This document shows, in pieces, positions 11,114 through 23,139 of a stretch of DNA of 64,000 nt (position 1 is the first letter of the stretch; every line of letters begins with the position of its first letter). The stretch lies in assembly GCA_036346225.1 (NCBI GenBank), contig JARFIW010000488.1, positions 3,793,160 to 3,857,159 on the forward strand, given 5' to 3'. A program made the translations under genes and the position numbers. The stretch comes from Platerodrilus igneus (lineage: Eukaryota; Arthropoda; Insecta; Coleoptera; Lycidae). Under the pieces are notes generated by a model, which did not search any database, had not been told where the DNA came from, and was given only the letters and a program-made list of their open reading frames with translations.

Positions 11114-12880
11114 TTACATTTTTTTAGTACAGTTGTAAAAAATTGTATTTAAAGGTACATGCGGTGCAAGTGGCAATGAAGCCTTAACGAGCTCCAAAGC
11201 ATTACTATTTATCGTCCATCCGTGTTGTTCAGAATTTAAATCGTTACCAAGCCAATGCTGTACTTGACAATACCCTCGACTTAAACGTTGGCGTGCAGTT
11301 GCGGCAGTAAGTGGAAATAACTGCAATTTTACTATCTCGTTGACTTCGCAAATGTCGTGTATCGATAGTTTGTAATAGATAATTCTGATTGTCAGAACAA
11401 TGTGCGATCTATTTTTCAAAATTGTGTCTACTGTACAATTTTCCTGGTTAAAAATTTCTGCAAATTGATGCATACTGGGGCGCTTCTCGACATTTTAAAA
11501 ATTTTTATTTTTCCGTTGTACAGGAATTGTGTCACAGCCAGTGACAACAGATGCTTTTTACAATTGGGAAATTTATTTATGCTAGAAGAAGAGTATGTTG
11601 GTGATTTTTCCCCTAATTTAAGGAAGAAAACATTATGGTTTAAAGAGACACATTCTATAAAAAGAAGTAATAGATCTACATCTTGTCCAACGATTACAGT
11701 GATGTGTTATAATTATTCAAGTACCGTCTCTACTATTAAAACATCGGTGTCATCTGTGGTTTGCTTCACAGTTATGTTTGTATATTAGCATTGTTACTAA
11801 TATAGTTGTGTTTGATCAACTGGATAGGAACATTTTTTGGCTGAGTGTTACTTGCATTGCTTTATCAAAAATAACCTCTACCAAACTGGGAATTGAAGCA
11901 GTTTGTCGAAGTGGTTTGTATCATTGCTTTTATATTTTTGCTATTGTGACGGTATCCATCAAAGACAACTGTTATGTCAGAGCCGAAATGCTTTTGTAAT
12001 AACCAACATATAATTTGATAATACAATGTAAAGCATAATCTTTTTGCCATAGTACACATTGCAACAGGAATCCAGCATCAATGATTTAAACAACGTTATC
12101 GGTAGGTATTTCATCACAATGAAACTCGAAGCATTTATAGAGCATTGATTTAGCAGTTTTCCGCATGCTTGCATCAGCAGAATGCTGTAGAGTAAAGACT
12201 TAACTCGTACAGTATAAATTCTTTCAGGTTTTCGTCAATTTTTTTTTGTATAAACTGATTCTTTGGAATAGCAGCAAAGAATCTACAGCAACATTTACGT
12301 CATAAACTTTAACAGAGCTATTGACTGACAAAAGAGGAAGGACCCTGTTTTATGTCGCTAAATTGCAGTTCGACATTATTTTGAACTGACTGAAGGCCAA
12401 TTTTATATGCATCGTAACAGTTTATTTTATCGGCACCGACGAGATATGCAGCTGGTGATATAAGTGGTAAGATAAGCATCTTGCATCAACATGTTGATCA
12501 GAGGTTTCCGAGACATGGCAAAAATTTTCTATTTCTTTGAATACCGAATTCATTTCATGCATGCCATAAATCCAATTGCCTAGTGCGCTTTCTGGTGTAC
12601 TTCTTCCACCGAAGACATCACCCTTAGATTTCATATATTTTATTAGGGTTTGCTTCATTATCATGTAGCTCCAGGTTTTGCAATTGAACTTCTATGACCG
12701 TCAAATCGTGAAAAATATATCAAATCTCTGTCGGTCAATATTCTTTTGAAATATAATACAATACAAATATCCTGACTCTACGTACAGGAAATGTCCTGCA
12801 GCATCGAAATAAGGACGCATTTCCTTTACAACGTTTAGATGTCCAATCCAGTTTCCTAACTTCTCAGCTCAAATGGACTC
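11114..12880 (-). pseudogene. Degenerate copy of a multi-copy insect ORF family with a nuclease-like core
   Basis: Minus-strand pieces run in order. They are 'GNWIGHLNVVKEMRPYFDAA' near 12870; 'MKSKGDVFGGRSTPESALGN' with 'TSDQHVDAR' (12664-12422); 'LLQKHFGSDITVVFDGY' (12059-11865); 'TDDTDVLIVETVLE' followed by 'VIVGQDVDLLLLFI' (about 11760-11650); and 'QHWLGNDLNSEQHGW' then 'LNTIFYNCTKKM' (11473-11114). I recall this layout from large insect families of unnamed proteins that end in a Cys-rich 'NTIFCNC' domain. The Asp-rich DTDVLIV and DVDLL strands resemble FEN/XPG-type (PIN-like) nuclease cores, which is inference. Stops and frameshifts throughout make it dead. The usual Cys-rich end is cut off just after its first motif. 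Confidence 0.65.
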
Positions 12881-13350
12881 TTTGCTGTACATACCATATC
12901 AATATATTGCATTCATAATTGTTACGTGGAACCTTGATTTTTTATTTCATTCAATTTTTTAGTGAAGTATCCCCTTATTGATTTTAAAACACTGAGATTT
13001 TCGTCTACTTTTTATTTGATACTTCTCCAGTTAATGCGTTTTTAATGTAATTCTTGAGAAGATATTTTTGTCATAGTGCGTTTCTAATCATCGGAACATA
13101 ATATTTCATAAAGCGACAAGGAGAAATGTGCGACTTCTGATAGCACATGCAAAAGCGTTACCACTAAACGTTTTGTCTACGGAATAAGGAGCGTAAATAA
13201 CTTTGAGAGCTTCCCGATGTCACTTCTACCCATTATGTATTTAATACATCCATGAAGTGATAGAGCACATGGAAACGTCAAAGTCTTACTATAACTTTTG
13301 GCGTATCTCATCCAGCAAAAGAATCAGAATCAATTCTACGAGCTCTCATA
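12881..13350. other. No clear gene; possible worn N-terminal part of the preceding family
   Basis: AT-rich. Minus-strand translation gives only short fragments that could be the worn N-terminus of the family at 11114-12880. The evidence is not enough to call it. Confidence 0.4.
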
Positions 13351-13352
13351 TA

Positions 13353-13670
13353 CAGGGTGCTCCGAAACTCATAGATAAAATTGTAGGGGGGTGGTAGGGG
13401 AGACAATTTCCTACAAGAATAACCATATATGTTGTAATCAAATTGTTCATGGTTTCAAAATTATTGTAATTTTTATATTTCTTGTAGAAATCGCGCAGAT
13501 ATGTAATCTAATAATTCTTAATAAAAAGGTGCTGACTTTTTCAACGTAATTCTTTTTTTTGTCGTATAGGTGAAAGTAAAAGCTGTCATAAACGATAACT
13601 TTCCCAAAACACTATCTATCATCTTAAACGGAAATCAAGATTTTTGCAGCATGTATGTAGTATGAAACAT
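13353..13670. mobile_element. Terminal part of a Tc1/mariner-type element
   Basis: The text TA-CAGGGTGCTCCGAAACTC at 13351 has the TA target and CAGGGTG start usual for insect Tc1/mariner-type elements. The next 300 bp are AT-rich and non-coding, as in an untranslated end. It may be the far end of the transposase-bearing element at 16370-17480, split by the reverse transcriptase unit between them. That join is inference. Confidence 0.5.
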
Positions 13671-13671
13671 T

Positions 13672-13850
13672 CTATGTGCTTTTCAAATGCAAATTACTCA
13701 AAAAAGGTATTAGTAATTAAAAGTGCACACCTATTATAAAAACTTTCCTGGTTCATCACCTTTCTTTACAGGTATATTTTATGGATGCAAGTTTATTAAC
13801 TAATAAAATATGTTAGTCAAATCCTAAGAACAACACTTTTATCGAAAACC
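13672..13850. repeat. Left arm of a long inverted repeat
   Basis: This is the reverse complement of 17822-17992 at about 85% by eye. Shared blocks include 'aagtgcacacctattataa' and 'tattttattagttaataaac'. In the plus direction the arm runs into the reverse transcriptase reading frame, and its last part already encodes the N-terminal residues (LRTTLLSK). Confidence 0.85.
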
Positions 13851-16248
13851 TCTAAAGACACAGAGGCCATTCGTATAAAATTAATACATTCAAAGTTATG
13901 CGATGGAGATATAAGGGGAGCCATCAAGATTCTATCATCACACGATACGATTGTTTCTGTCATCAACGACACTTAGGAATTATTAGAAAAATATCCAGAA
14001 CCAAACATAAATATTACAAACTACTTGGAAATCAACATCGATATCCAGTCAATACCAACAATGGAAATTGAAAAATCAATTTTCGGTTTCTCGACTGGAA
14101 GCACATATGGTATAGACTGTGTAAGGCCACAACATTTAAAAGATCTAATCGGTAAAGAAACAGGTGACCATGGAGATCAAGTGTTGGAAGCTTTAAGTAG
14201 TTTCACAGATATGTGTATAATGGGTAAGGTTCCAACATACGTAACACCTATCCTTTTCGGCGTATCGCTTTATGGACTAAACAAGAAGGACAACAGCATA
14301 AGGCCGTCTGCTATTGAAAATACCATACGAAGACTAATCTCCAGAATAGCTAGTGCTAGAATTCCTAATCGAACAGGAAATGAACTGCGACTGAAGCAAC
14401 TGGCTTTCGGTACACGTGGTGGATGCGAAACTGGAATACATGCGGCCAGACATTTTATTAATTTCGACCACGCTTCAACCAAAGTTCTGATAAAACTGAA
14501 TTTTCGAAACGCATATAATGAGATAGAAGGTCACCCAGTGCTCCGAGCAACGAAGGAAAAATGTCCAGAAATTTATCCATTTATAAGACAGTATTATGCT
14601 ACACCAACTTGGCTCGCTTTTGGAAAATACACAATATTTTCCCAGAGAGGTTACCAGCTGGGAGGCCCCTGTGGACCTGCGATTTTCTGCTTGGGCATAC
14701 ATGACATGGTCATCTCGTTGCAGTCCGAATTCAACAACTGGTACATCGACGATGGATCAATCGGAAAAGACCCAGACATAGTATTCAACGATTTACAAAC
14801 GATCATAAAAAAGGCGTCAGGTCTAGGACATCAATTAAACTTTCAATAGTGGAAATCAAATTGTTGGGCAACCACAACGAAGATGAACGTGCACATATTC
14901 TAAATAAGTTCAATCAAGCCACACCGGGAATCATTGACCGACCACAAGAAATCGACCTCTTTGGCGCACATTTGACAATCCAAGGTATTAGACCAGCAAT
15001 TACACAAAAACTGGAAAAATTTCATGTAATGATTAGTCGTATTGAAAAATTCGGAACTCATCACTCATACTGCCTACTAAGTAGCTCACTTTTAATTCTT
15101 CAGTTAAATTATTTGCTACAAACAACACCATGCTGGAAAGCATTGGAAATCCTCGAGGAATACAACCTCACCTTAAGGTCATCAATAGAAAGCATCGTCA
15201 ATTGCCACTTCGATGAATCGTCATGTACTGAAGCAGCCTTACCCATCAATTTGGGTGGACCCGGACTAAGAAACTCCACAAACCTTTGCTTTTCAAGTTT
15301 CTTAGGATCAATTCACTCAGTTGCAGATCTGGGTGCCACCATTGTCCTATCGTTACACTAACATCAGACATACATACAATCAAAGCAATGGAAGCTTGGT
15401 CAATGATATCACAGGCGGATCTATTACCGAAAGGGGAACGAAAATATCAAAAGAAATGCGACAATATTTTGTGCTCAAAACTACAGCAACTCGTATTCGA
15501 AAAGTGTAAAACCTATGAAACGAAAGCAAGGATAATGGCCAACAACACAAAAGAATCCGGCGCTTGGCTAAATACTTTTCCGTTCTCGTCGTTCGGTACA
15601 TTGCTGGACAATCTGTCATTCAGAATTGCAGTTTCGTTGCATCTTGGAATTCGGTTATGCGTCACTCATAGATGTGTATATGAGTTACAGGTCGATGGAT
15701 TTGATCATCATGGACTCTATAGCAAGAAGGACGCTTGCAGATACGCCAAGCATACGATGGTAAACGATCTGATCAAGCGAGCACTTATTACAAGCAAAAT
15801 TCCGGGTATACTCGAACCAACCGGTTGTAACAGATCTGATGCGAAAAAGCCCGATGGACTCACTTTGGTACCCTGGCAAACTGGAGAACTGATGGTGTGA
15901 GATTTCACATGTGCGGATACGTTAGCAAGTTCTTACGTGAGAGGAAATGCAAAAAAACCAGGCCATGCTGCTCAACTACGGAAGAACCATAAGAACAACC
16001 TCTACAAAAACTTGCAAACCAACTTCCATATTATCCCAGTATGTGTCGAGACCTTAGGAACTTTCGGTGAAAGTGGCCTTATACTCATCAAACGAATTGG
16101 TGAGCTTATGAAAAATATAACGAGAAAGAAACGTTCAACAAATTTTCTAATTCAAAGAATCAGCGTTGCGGTTCAGCGAGGAAACGCTGCTGCAATTATA
16201 GGAACCGTTCCATCAGAAGCAAACCTTGACGAAGTATATTATTTATAA
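13802..16248 (+). pseudogene. Reverse transcriptase with C-terminal restriction-like nuclease, nearly intact
   Basis: The plus-strand reading starts within the left repeat arm and continues 'KLCDGDIRGAIKILSS', with a TAG near 13974. The polymerase (14025-14849) has 'RPSAIENTIRRLISRIASAR', 'FGTRGGCETGIHAARHF', motif A 'IKLNFRNAYNEI' in which the catalytic Asp has become Asn, 'QLGGPCGPAIF', and an intact 'WYIDDGSIG'. Later frames (14849-15361, 15286-15900, 15937-16248) give the tail: 'KKPDGLTLVPW', then 'DFTCADTLAS', then 'VETLGTFGESGLI' and 'QRISVAVQRGNAAAIIGTV'. KPD followed by D-x-T is the pattern of the restriction-like endonuclease of site-specific non-LTR elements. The clade is not certain. 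A few frameshifts and stops, plus the motif A change, make it inactive, but decay is light. Confidence 0.75.
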
Positions 16249-16369
16249 AAGACTGTAATATCAAAAAAAAAAAGTAAATAGTTATAAGTTGTATTGAAGG
16301 AGTGATTTGCTATATTTAAATGATACTACTATGTACTAATAAAACTTACAGGCTGTTGAATAAAAAAAA

Positions 16370-17480
16370 ATTATGTTCCATAAAAAAAAATTTACAACAA
16401 ATGTTCATTATGTTGAACCACCTGTTTGAATGCATAAACGACACCACTTCAAAAAGTTGCGTTTTAAAAACCTGAATGCCTGGTGATTTCTTCTATAACT
16501 GCAGCTTGTTGAATTTTTCTACTAAGGTCTTGTTCGTTTGCAATTTTTGTAGTAAAGACTATGTCTTTAAAATATCTTCAGAAAAAGTAGTCAATAGGAT
16601 TGAAATCTGGCGAACGAGACGGCCAGTAGATAGTACTACCTTGTCCTACCCATTGATTAGGATGTTCGACGTTTAAATAGCATCTCACTTGGCCAGCATT
16701 ATATGCCAGTGCACCATCATGTTGTAACCACATCGCTCGTCTAGTTGCTAGAGGCACATCGTCTAGTAGATAGCATGATTTGTCTTCAAGAAAGTGAAGA
16801 AGTTGTTGTGCATTTAGTCTACGTGGCAGTTGAAATGGTGAAATGGACCAACTAATGTACCATTAATTATACCTGCTCACAAATTAACACTAAAACAGTG
16901 TTGAAAACGTGATTGCTGTACAACTCTAGGGTTATCAAGTGTCTAATAGTGAAGATTTTGTATATTAAAAATTCCCACTCTGTACAAGGATGACCAATCA
17001 CACCATAAAATGTTGTCAAATAAGTGCATATCCTCTTGATGTAGGCGAAGCGTTTCGCGACAAAACGCTAACCTTTGTGCATAATCCTCAGATCCAGGGC
17101 TTGCACTTGCTACACATCATAGCGCGACGCAAGTTATTTCTGCGCAACATTCTACGCACAGTAGTTTGCCCGATGCCAGTCTTTCTGGCAATGTTCCCGA
17201 CACTGGTTGTACGAGCATCTAACGCTATTGATAAGACTGCTTCTTCACCTTCAACTCTAGGTTTTTCCCCCTTGGTCATAAAACATCAAGTCTTTCGCAT
17301 TCAAGATAAGCATGATGTACTCTTTGAAACACCCAATAATCGGGAAAGTTAGCCCGATTAGGATAACGTCTCCCAAACTCTCTCGCAGCATGTAGAGCAT
17401 TGTCATTGCAAAACCCATATACAAAATGCATTTCTGCATATTCTCGAGCAGTGTAGGGCAATTCAAACTGTAAAATTTAC
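16370..17480 (-). pseudogene. Tc1/mariner-superfamily transposase, decayed
   Basis: The minus-strand N-terminus has 'YTAREYAEMHFVYGFCNDNA', then 'RRYPNRANFPDYWVFQRVHH' (DUF4817-like helix-turn-helix), then 'TTVRRMLRRNNLRRA'. The catalytic end near 16750-16600 reads 'MWLQHDGALAYNAGQVRCYL', then 'WPSRSPDFNPIDYF'. That gives two catalytic Asp residues spaced by about 36 residues. The C-terminal block ends at a stop near 16395. Stops occur in the middle. The transposase would bind its TIRs and cut at TA. It lies between the two inverted arms, opposite in strand to the reverse transcriptase. Confidence 0.8.
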
Positions 17481-17821
17481 ACAACAATATGTACAATAAC
17501 AACTAAACAATCACAAAACAACAAAATGTACACAAAGGAAACTAGTAACTCAAAAATCTCTAGGACAAACTAACTAATATTTAAAAATACATGTAATTGC
17601 AACCACACGCCAAGACATACTAAATGCACAAATTGTTAAGTACCAAGGAATTATAGTGCGGACTGCAGGCAATATTTTAAAATCTAATTAAAGTGGATTA
17701 CTGTTAAAGAATTTGCTTAACTAGAAGTGATTTCACGCTTCAACATAGATAATTCACGCATACCCCAGGAGTGTAATTAGTGCTCATGTCATGCATAAAT
17801 TCTCAGACAGTTGATTATTTG

Positions 17822-17992
17822 AATTTTTTAATAAAAGTGTTGTTCTTAGGATTAGACTAAAATATTTTATTAGTTAATAAACTGGCATCAAAATATTATA
17901 TCTCTAAAGGGATGAACCAAAGAAGCATTTATAATAGGTGTGCACTTTTAATTGGTAATACCTTTTTTGAGTAATTTGAATTTGAAAAGCAC
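17822..17992. repeat. Right arm of the long inverted repeat
   Basis: This is the reverse complement of 13672-13850. Read on the minus strand it gives the same start of the reverse transcriptase (ILRTTLLL). It is therefore either a truncated second copy of that retroelement facing the first, or a true terminal inverted repeat of a composite unit. Confidence 0.85.
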
Positions 17993-20500
17993 GCAAAATT
18001 TGACCAATTAAATTAAATTAATACTAGATATTAGAACTGAAAACACTTTACTTTGTAAAGATAGAACGAGTTTCTACGTTGCCGCTTTACGACGATGGTG
18101 TTAGGCGAAGATGTTCATGGTTGTAAAAGCCTCGTGGCGGTGATTGTATTCGAATTTCCATTACTATGGCTGGTGGGTGGAGAGACTAGCATACGAGTGG
18201 CGTCTTTGGTTGAAAAAATTTGATAGGGCTGATGGCGGAATTTACCCAATCCTGGCGAGCTTGTTTGCGAAGTAGGAAGTGATCCTGATGGACATGATGG
18301 CTTCGGAGATGGATCGGTTCAAGTTATGGTGGGATCCTGTTCATAGTGTTGTGAAAGTTTGCTACTTACAGTTTTTGGTCCTCAAAATATCTAGCGGATA
18401 ATCCACAAAGAATTTAGTAAATTACCCCGCTAAAAATCCCGTGCCGGTAAAATACCGAAAACCTCTACTGTACAAACAAAAAGTTGTTCTGCCGACTAAC
18501 TCTGTGGGACGGGTAGTGTAAATGTTTGACCTGGATTACAGAATGCTATCGTGGTCTTGATCAGGAAATATTTTGGACGCCACCTAATTTCGCAGAGATT
18601 TGGGGAAAAGCCCTAGAATGACTAACAAGGGGTGCCAAACTCTTGAGATCAGGGGAGTGAATCTGGTTTAAAATATACCTGAAAATTCATTAAAACCAAC
18701 ATTATATTAAATTTAAAACAAACTTAAAAACACGTAAACCTATTTATGACTGCTAACTGTTGTCATTTTGATTTACTAATTGTGAATAGTTTTCTAAAAT
18801 GCCATCATAGTTAGCAAGTAATTGAATACACATGTCCACGAAACGGCAATTCCTGTTTTGCTAAAAAAACACGTAGTGTCTATAAGCCTACGCATTATGC
18901 TTCGATTCCTATCTACTTTTGCATTATGTCTTTCACTTTCTTCTCGAAACTGACACGAAATGCTAACTTCTATTCGAGATTTGCCAAAACTGCAAGGGCA
19001 GAATTTAAATGACTGGTTGATTGGTCATGTTTTTTGACGCATTCGAAAAATTGTTTAAGTCTGTGTAACTGGACTTGCTCCTTTCGAAAATAGTAGACAC
19101 GGCCAACAGTACATTTTATTATCATGTACACAACCGCAAAGCCACTTAATTATCATAAAATTTACAGTTGAAATATCTTGAAGTGTTCTTTTTCTGTTGT
19201 AATCTTAAAGATAGCGTAGGTCGTCCGATTTCAATGACTACTTATTTTTCGTTATATGTTTTAGTATTAAACGTATTCGTTTTTAGTCTCTCAATGCAAT
19301 TCATATCTGCACTACACTCGCAAACACATGCCACAGAAGCATTAATTATTCTTTGTTATGTATATGATGTTGTATTATTGATAAAATAAATACAACACAA
19401 AGAAGTTACTCCGCGGACGCGTCAAGACTAGTCAAGTCGTTACCAGTCTGCAACTATCGCGATCGATGTTAAACGATAATGCGCAACCAAGATTTACGCT
19501 TCCGTTTCCTACTAAAAGCACTGTCTATGAATGTCTGCAAGAATGCAAAGAGTCATCTGTTTGTGCGTTCACGGATTTTTTATTGTTTACCTACACGTTG
19601 CATCATTCACAATATCTTGTGCATGCAATTATTCGGATATTTTGGGCGCGCTTGCCTTTTAATTTTTGGCGGAATATTGACAATGCCATTTGTAATAAAT
19701 TAATTGTTAATAGAAGTCTTAAAATTATTATAAACTACTCGTTATTGAAAATGTAAATGTATTTAACTTAAATTTGATAATGTATTATTAAAATAACAAA
19801 ATATAAAATATACATATAAATTCGCAGTAAATGTACCTAAATTCGACCATATCCGATAGTCAACCACTTTGTTGAAAAAGCAGCTTTAATAATAAAACCA
19901 TAGTATTTTTGTAAGTAAACACCCTATTTCTGTACTTCACCATCTGGATACTCCTTTATTTTTGAATAGTTTCGAAAGTTGGCAGCTCCGTCGGATATAA
20001 ATGTCAGTTCTTTATGGCGGCATTTAAGCAACGACGAGGTAGGTAGAAAATTTTTCTCATCTGCTGGTTCTTAGAGCAATCAAAATTAGCAAATAAGTAT
20101 GGTATTAATGCCACTAACAAGAATTAAATGTTTTACACTAACATAATAATACATTCGTTACTTATTTTCAATAATTTCAAGCCTTTATTTAGCATAACCG
20201 TATTTATATTTGCGTGGTCGAGAATTGGTACATAATTTTTTTATACCAGCCAGTAGTCGATCATGAGGTTGTCTCTGAGTAAAATAAAATAATTACCAAT
20301 TTGAAGCATATTGGACAGAGACATAGAGCTACATGTCTAGAAGCCCACTGCATAGTAAATCTTGTCATATTTTTGTTCTACCCAGTGATCGACCGCACTA
20401 ACAAATTAATGGTCGAGTTTAGGAACTTTTTTACCAATATTTGATCATTTTATGTTGGCATGCATTTCTTAAGTAGATATTGTCTAGAGATTGTCTTTAA
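17993..20500. other. No recognisable gene
   Basis: 18060-18650 is richer in G and C than its surroundings and may be a worn element end, but nothing recognisable is encoded. 18660-20500 is AT-rich. Short open frames at 19168-19389 and 19466-19756 show no motifs. Confidence 0.6.
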
Positions 20501-20522
20501 TTTATTCAGGTATACCTATGTA

Positions 20523-21090
20523 ATACAAGATGGCTCCCATTAAAAAAAAAGGTTGATTCATCAATGTTCTGTAGAAGCACTTCACAATGCACTTGAAGGC
20601 AGTAAAAAGTGGAACATCCATAAGAGCAGCATCGCGACAATATAATGTCCCAAAAACAACAATTTTGGATAGAACCCATGGTAGAATAACTTCAAACATG
20701 CGAAAAATGGGTCCTCCAACTATCTTGACTATTCAGTAAGAACGCAAGTTAGCTGATTGGCTAAAAGAACTAGCAAAACGAGGATTTCCTCAGAAGAAGC
20801 AAGATCTAATCTAATCAACACGGTTGCTAAAATTGTAACCACAGAAAAAAGACAAACACCTTTCAAAAACAATATACCAGGACAAGGTATATCGGGTTTT
20901 TAAGGCGACATTCTGATTTAAGACTAAGAGAACCTGAAGGATAAGTAAACAGTTTATTTGTGATTAGCTTACGCTTTAAAAATTTTTTTGAATGACCAAC
21001 ATCTTGAATCTATTTTAAGAGACCCATGTAGGATACTAAACGGTGACGAAACGAGTTTTTTAATGTGTCTCAAGACAGGTATGATAAATA
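20523..21090 (+). pseudogene. Pogo/Tigger-like transposase, N-terminal fragment
   Basis: Plus-strand reading gives a pipsqueak-type helix-turn-helix, 'GTSIRAASRQYNVPKTTILD'. A CENPB-type segment, 'LADWLKELAKRGFPQKKQD', follows, then 'TPFKNNIPGQG', then (after a frameshift) 'GFLRRHSDLRLREPEG'. After a worn gap, 21010-21075 reads 'ILRDPCRILNGDETSFLM', the first catalytic Asp region of the DDE domain. The rest of the catalytic domain is missing, because a dispersed repeat and the RTE element follow. It may be the front of the same copy whose C-terminal part is at 26870-27721. Confidence 0.8.
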
Positions 21091-21127
21091 TCATTATGTT
21101 GTTAATAAACCGAATGCATTGATTTAT

Positions 21128-21716
21128 TTTAGACAAGGTATTGCATTATATTATTATTCCTATAAACAGGTACATACAGAATTCTTAAAGTTACCAAAAT
21201 AAGTTTCAATACAAGTAGAATAACAATATTTTTAAAAACATGTATATACAGAATTTAAAAGTTACCTAAATCCAGTTCAATACAAGTAGCATAAAAATCT
21301 TTATGTGGACCCGTACCCATACAGCATTTGACAAATACATAAATTAGTGACTTTGGATTGATCACACCTTTGTTTATTTACCTACATCCATTTAGACGCA
21401 TCCGCCATTTTGTTAACTTTAATTCCAATGTCCAAAAATAAACAGTATAACCTACAGTACGGATGGATGTTTTACATTCTTAATGTCCAGTTAGTTTCAT
21501 AAATACAAGCCACTACAAAATAAGAGAAAATTTATAAATATCAACTGTAGTGATCTGGGGAATTTCCTAAGTCTCTTTTTGTTTGTTGATAATTATTTAG
21601 AATATTATTGTATATATTTCGATATTGGAAGGTATTTCGAACAACACTGTATCTACTTGCAGGTTTCCGAACACAGAGAGGGAGATAGAGAGAGAAAGAG
21701 AGTGAGAGAGAGGGGA

Positions 21717-21761
<45 letters not shown>

Positions 21762-22625
21762 CTCCCTGTCTGTCAACTAGCTTTAACCGTCGTTTACTTT
21801 ATCTTTTACTGTTTAGGAAAAAGCGTGTAAGAGGGTCGATATGTCGATTTTATAAAGGTAATGTCTTTTATTATTGTATTATTGTTTTAAGTTATCTGGT
21901 TTCAATCGAGGTACATGTACATATTTGTAATGGTTTCTGTTTTTCGGTAGCAGATGATTTAGGGATAAAGGTATCAAGTATATTATTCCACAGATTGTTT
22001 GCAATTTAACTCAATTGTTCTGTGTTTAATTTTAAAGGACACATTTGTTTAGCTGATGCAATTATACACATCAATAGACAACTCTTAATTTTTGATAACC
22101 AGATTAATATATATTCTAATAACATGCATTTACATATATTTTGAGTCTCTGTAATCTTGGCTTGTATTTTTGTTTGAATATTGTATGTATTTGTTACAGT
22201 CATATTTTATATTTATTTTCCAGGTTCTGGTACCCCATTATTTCTGATTTATTTATTCTGATTAGTGTAAACAAACTTACACCTGAAGTGCGGTACATAA
22301 CAGCTGGAATAATTGTCACGCCACCATCAGCTCAAGTAGAAAAGGTTTTATATCAAAAACTACTACCGTAGTTCTTAGATGTCGCTCCTTGTACAAAACT
22401 TGTTAAGCGGCGAAAACAGGTGCAACTAACCACAGCATCAACATCAATTTTATAAGTGATTAAATTAATATTGACAACATACCATTCGAAAACGTGTTTC
22501 TCTAAACACGGGTGGTATAATAAATTTAACAACAAATGGTGATAAGAATAAAATTCAATCATCTACAAAGAAATAGCATAGTAATAAACTGTAATCAATA
22601 GGAAAACTTACCTTTTGGGGCAAGG
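21128..22625 (-). repeat. Dispersed repeat, long copy A
   Basis: 21140-22215 is an inverted match of 44630-45690, and 22225-22620 is an inverted match of 37900-38215. The shared text includes the GA/CT microsatellite and the sequence next to it. The minus strand is taken as its sense because copy B then ends in the donor-like tail. No protein is recognised. Confidence 0.8.
21676..21758. repeat. (GA)n microsatellite inside dispersed repeat A
   Basis: A GA-rich tract with a pure (GA) run at its end. The matching tract in copy B (45086-45150) is CT and shorter in its pure part. Confidence 0.9.
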
Positions 22626-22639
22626 TACTCGCCCTAAAA

Positions 22640-23100
22640 CGTTTGTCATCATCATAAGGTCTTCAGTCCTAGAACTTGTTGGACGCGTACCCTCATTGTT
22701 TTCTAGTCTAAACCAACCCACACATTTCCCTGAAATTTGCACAGTCTGCATCTATCCCTATCTGTGTGCGAAAGTATGATCTTGGTCTACCCCTACCTCT
22801 CTTTTCCTATCTCTGTTTGTAATATATCCCGTACTATTCGCCAGAAATGCCTTAGAACGTATCCTGTTCTTTAATTTCTCCTATTTTTTCATTTTTTACA
22901 GATATCTTTATTCCTCTATTATTTGTACTACCTATTTGTTATTAACTTTGTCTGTTCATGCTACCATCCTCATACATCTGAAACACAACTTTCCAGAACG
23001 CTTCTATCTCTTTCTGTCTGCTTTTCCTGCTGCCCCTATTTCATAGATGTACTGTGCTGTGCTTCACACTATACTTTGAACAGTTTTCTTCTTGTGTCTA
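22640..23100 (-). mobile_element. RTE-type LINE 3' tail
   Basis: On the minus strand this ends with an ACTGAAGACC stretch followed by TGATGATGA. That is the simple-repeat tail typical of RTE elements, and it matches the tails at 38680-39130 and 50865-51265. Worn C-terminal coding text precedes it. It lies downstream of the tandem 3' units at 23140-23720. Confidence 0.75.
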
Positions 23101-23139
23101 TGTTCGTTGTCTTTGAACATAGCTGCTGTTCTTTCTTGT

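Noticed and set aside
10755..11138. 127-residue open frame with a hydrophobic start
   Set aside because: The translation is low-complexity Leu/Val/Ser from a pyrimidine-rich tract. The part after 11000 lacks motifs, and there is no supporting repeat or splice context.
13353..13850. Left TIR pair of the composite unit with a matching CACCCTG on the right
   Set aside because: No CACCCTGTA was found between 17480 and 18100, so a closed mariner with both ends could not be shown.
21579..21830. 83-residue frame with Arg/Glu repeats
   Set aside because: It is a translation of the (GA)n microsatellite.
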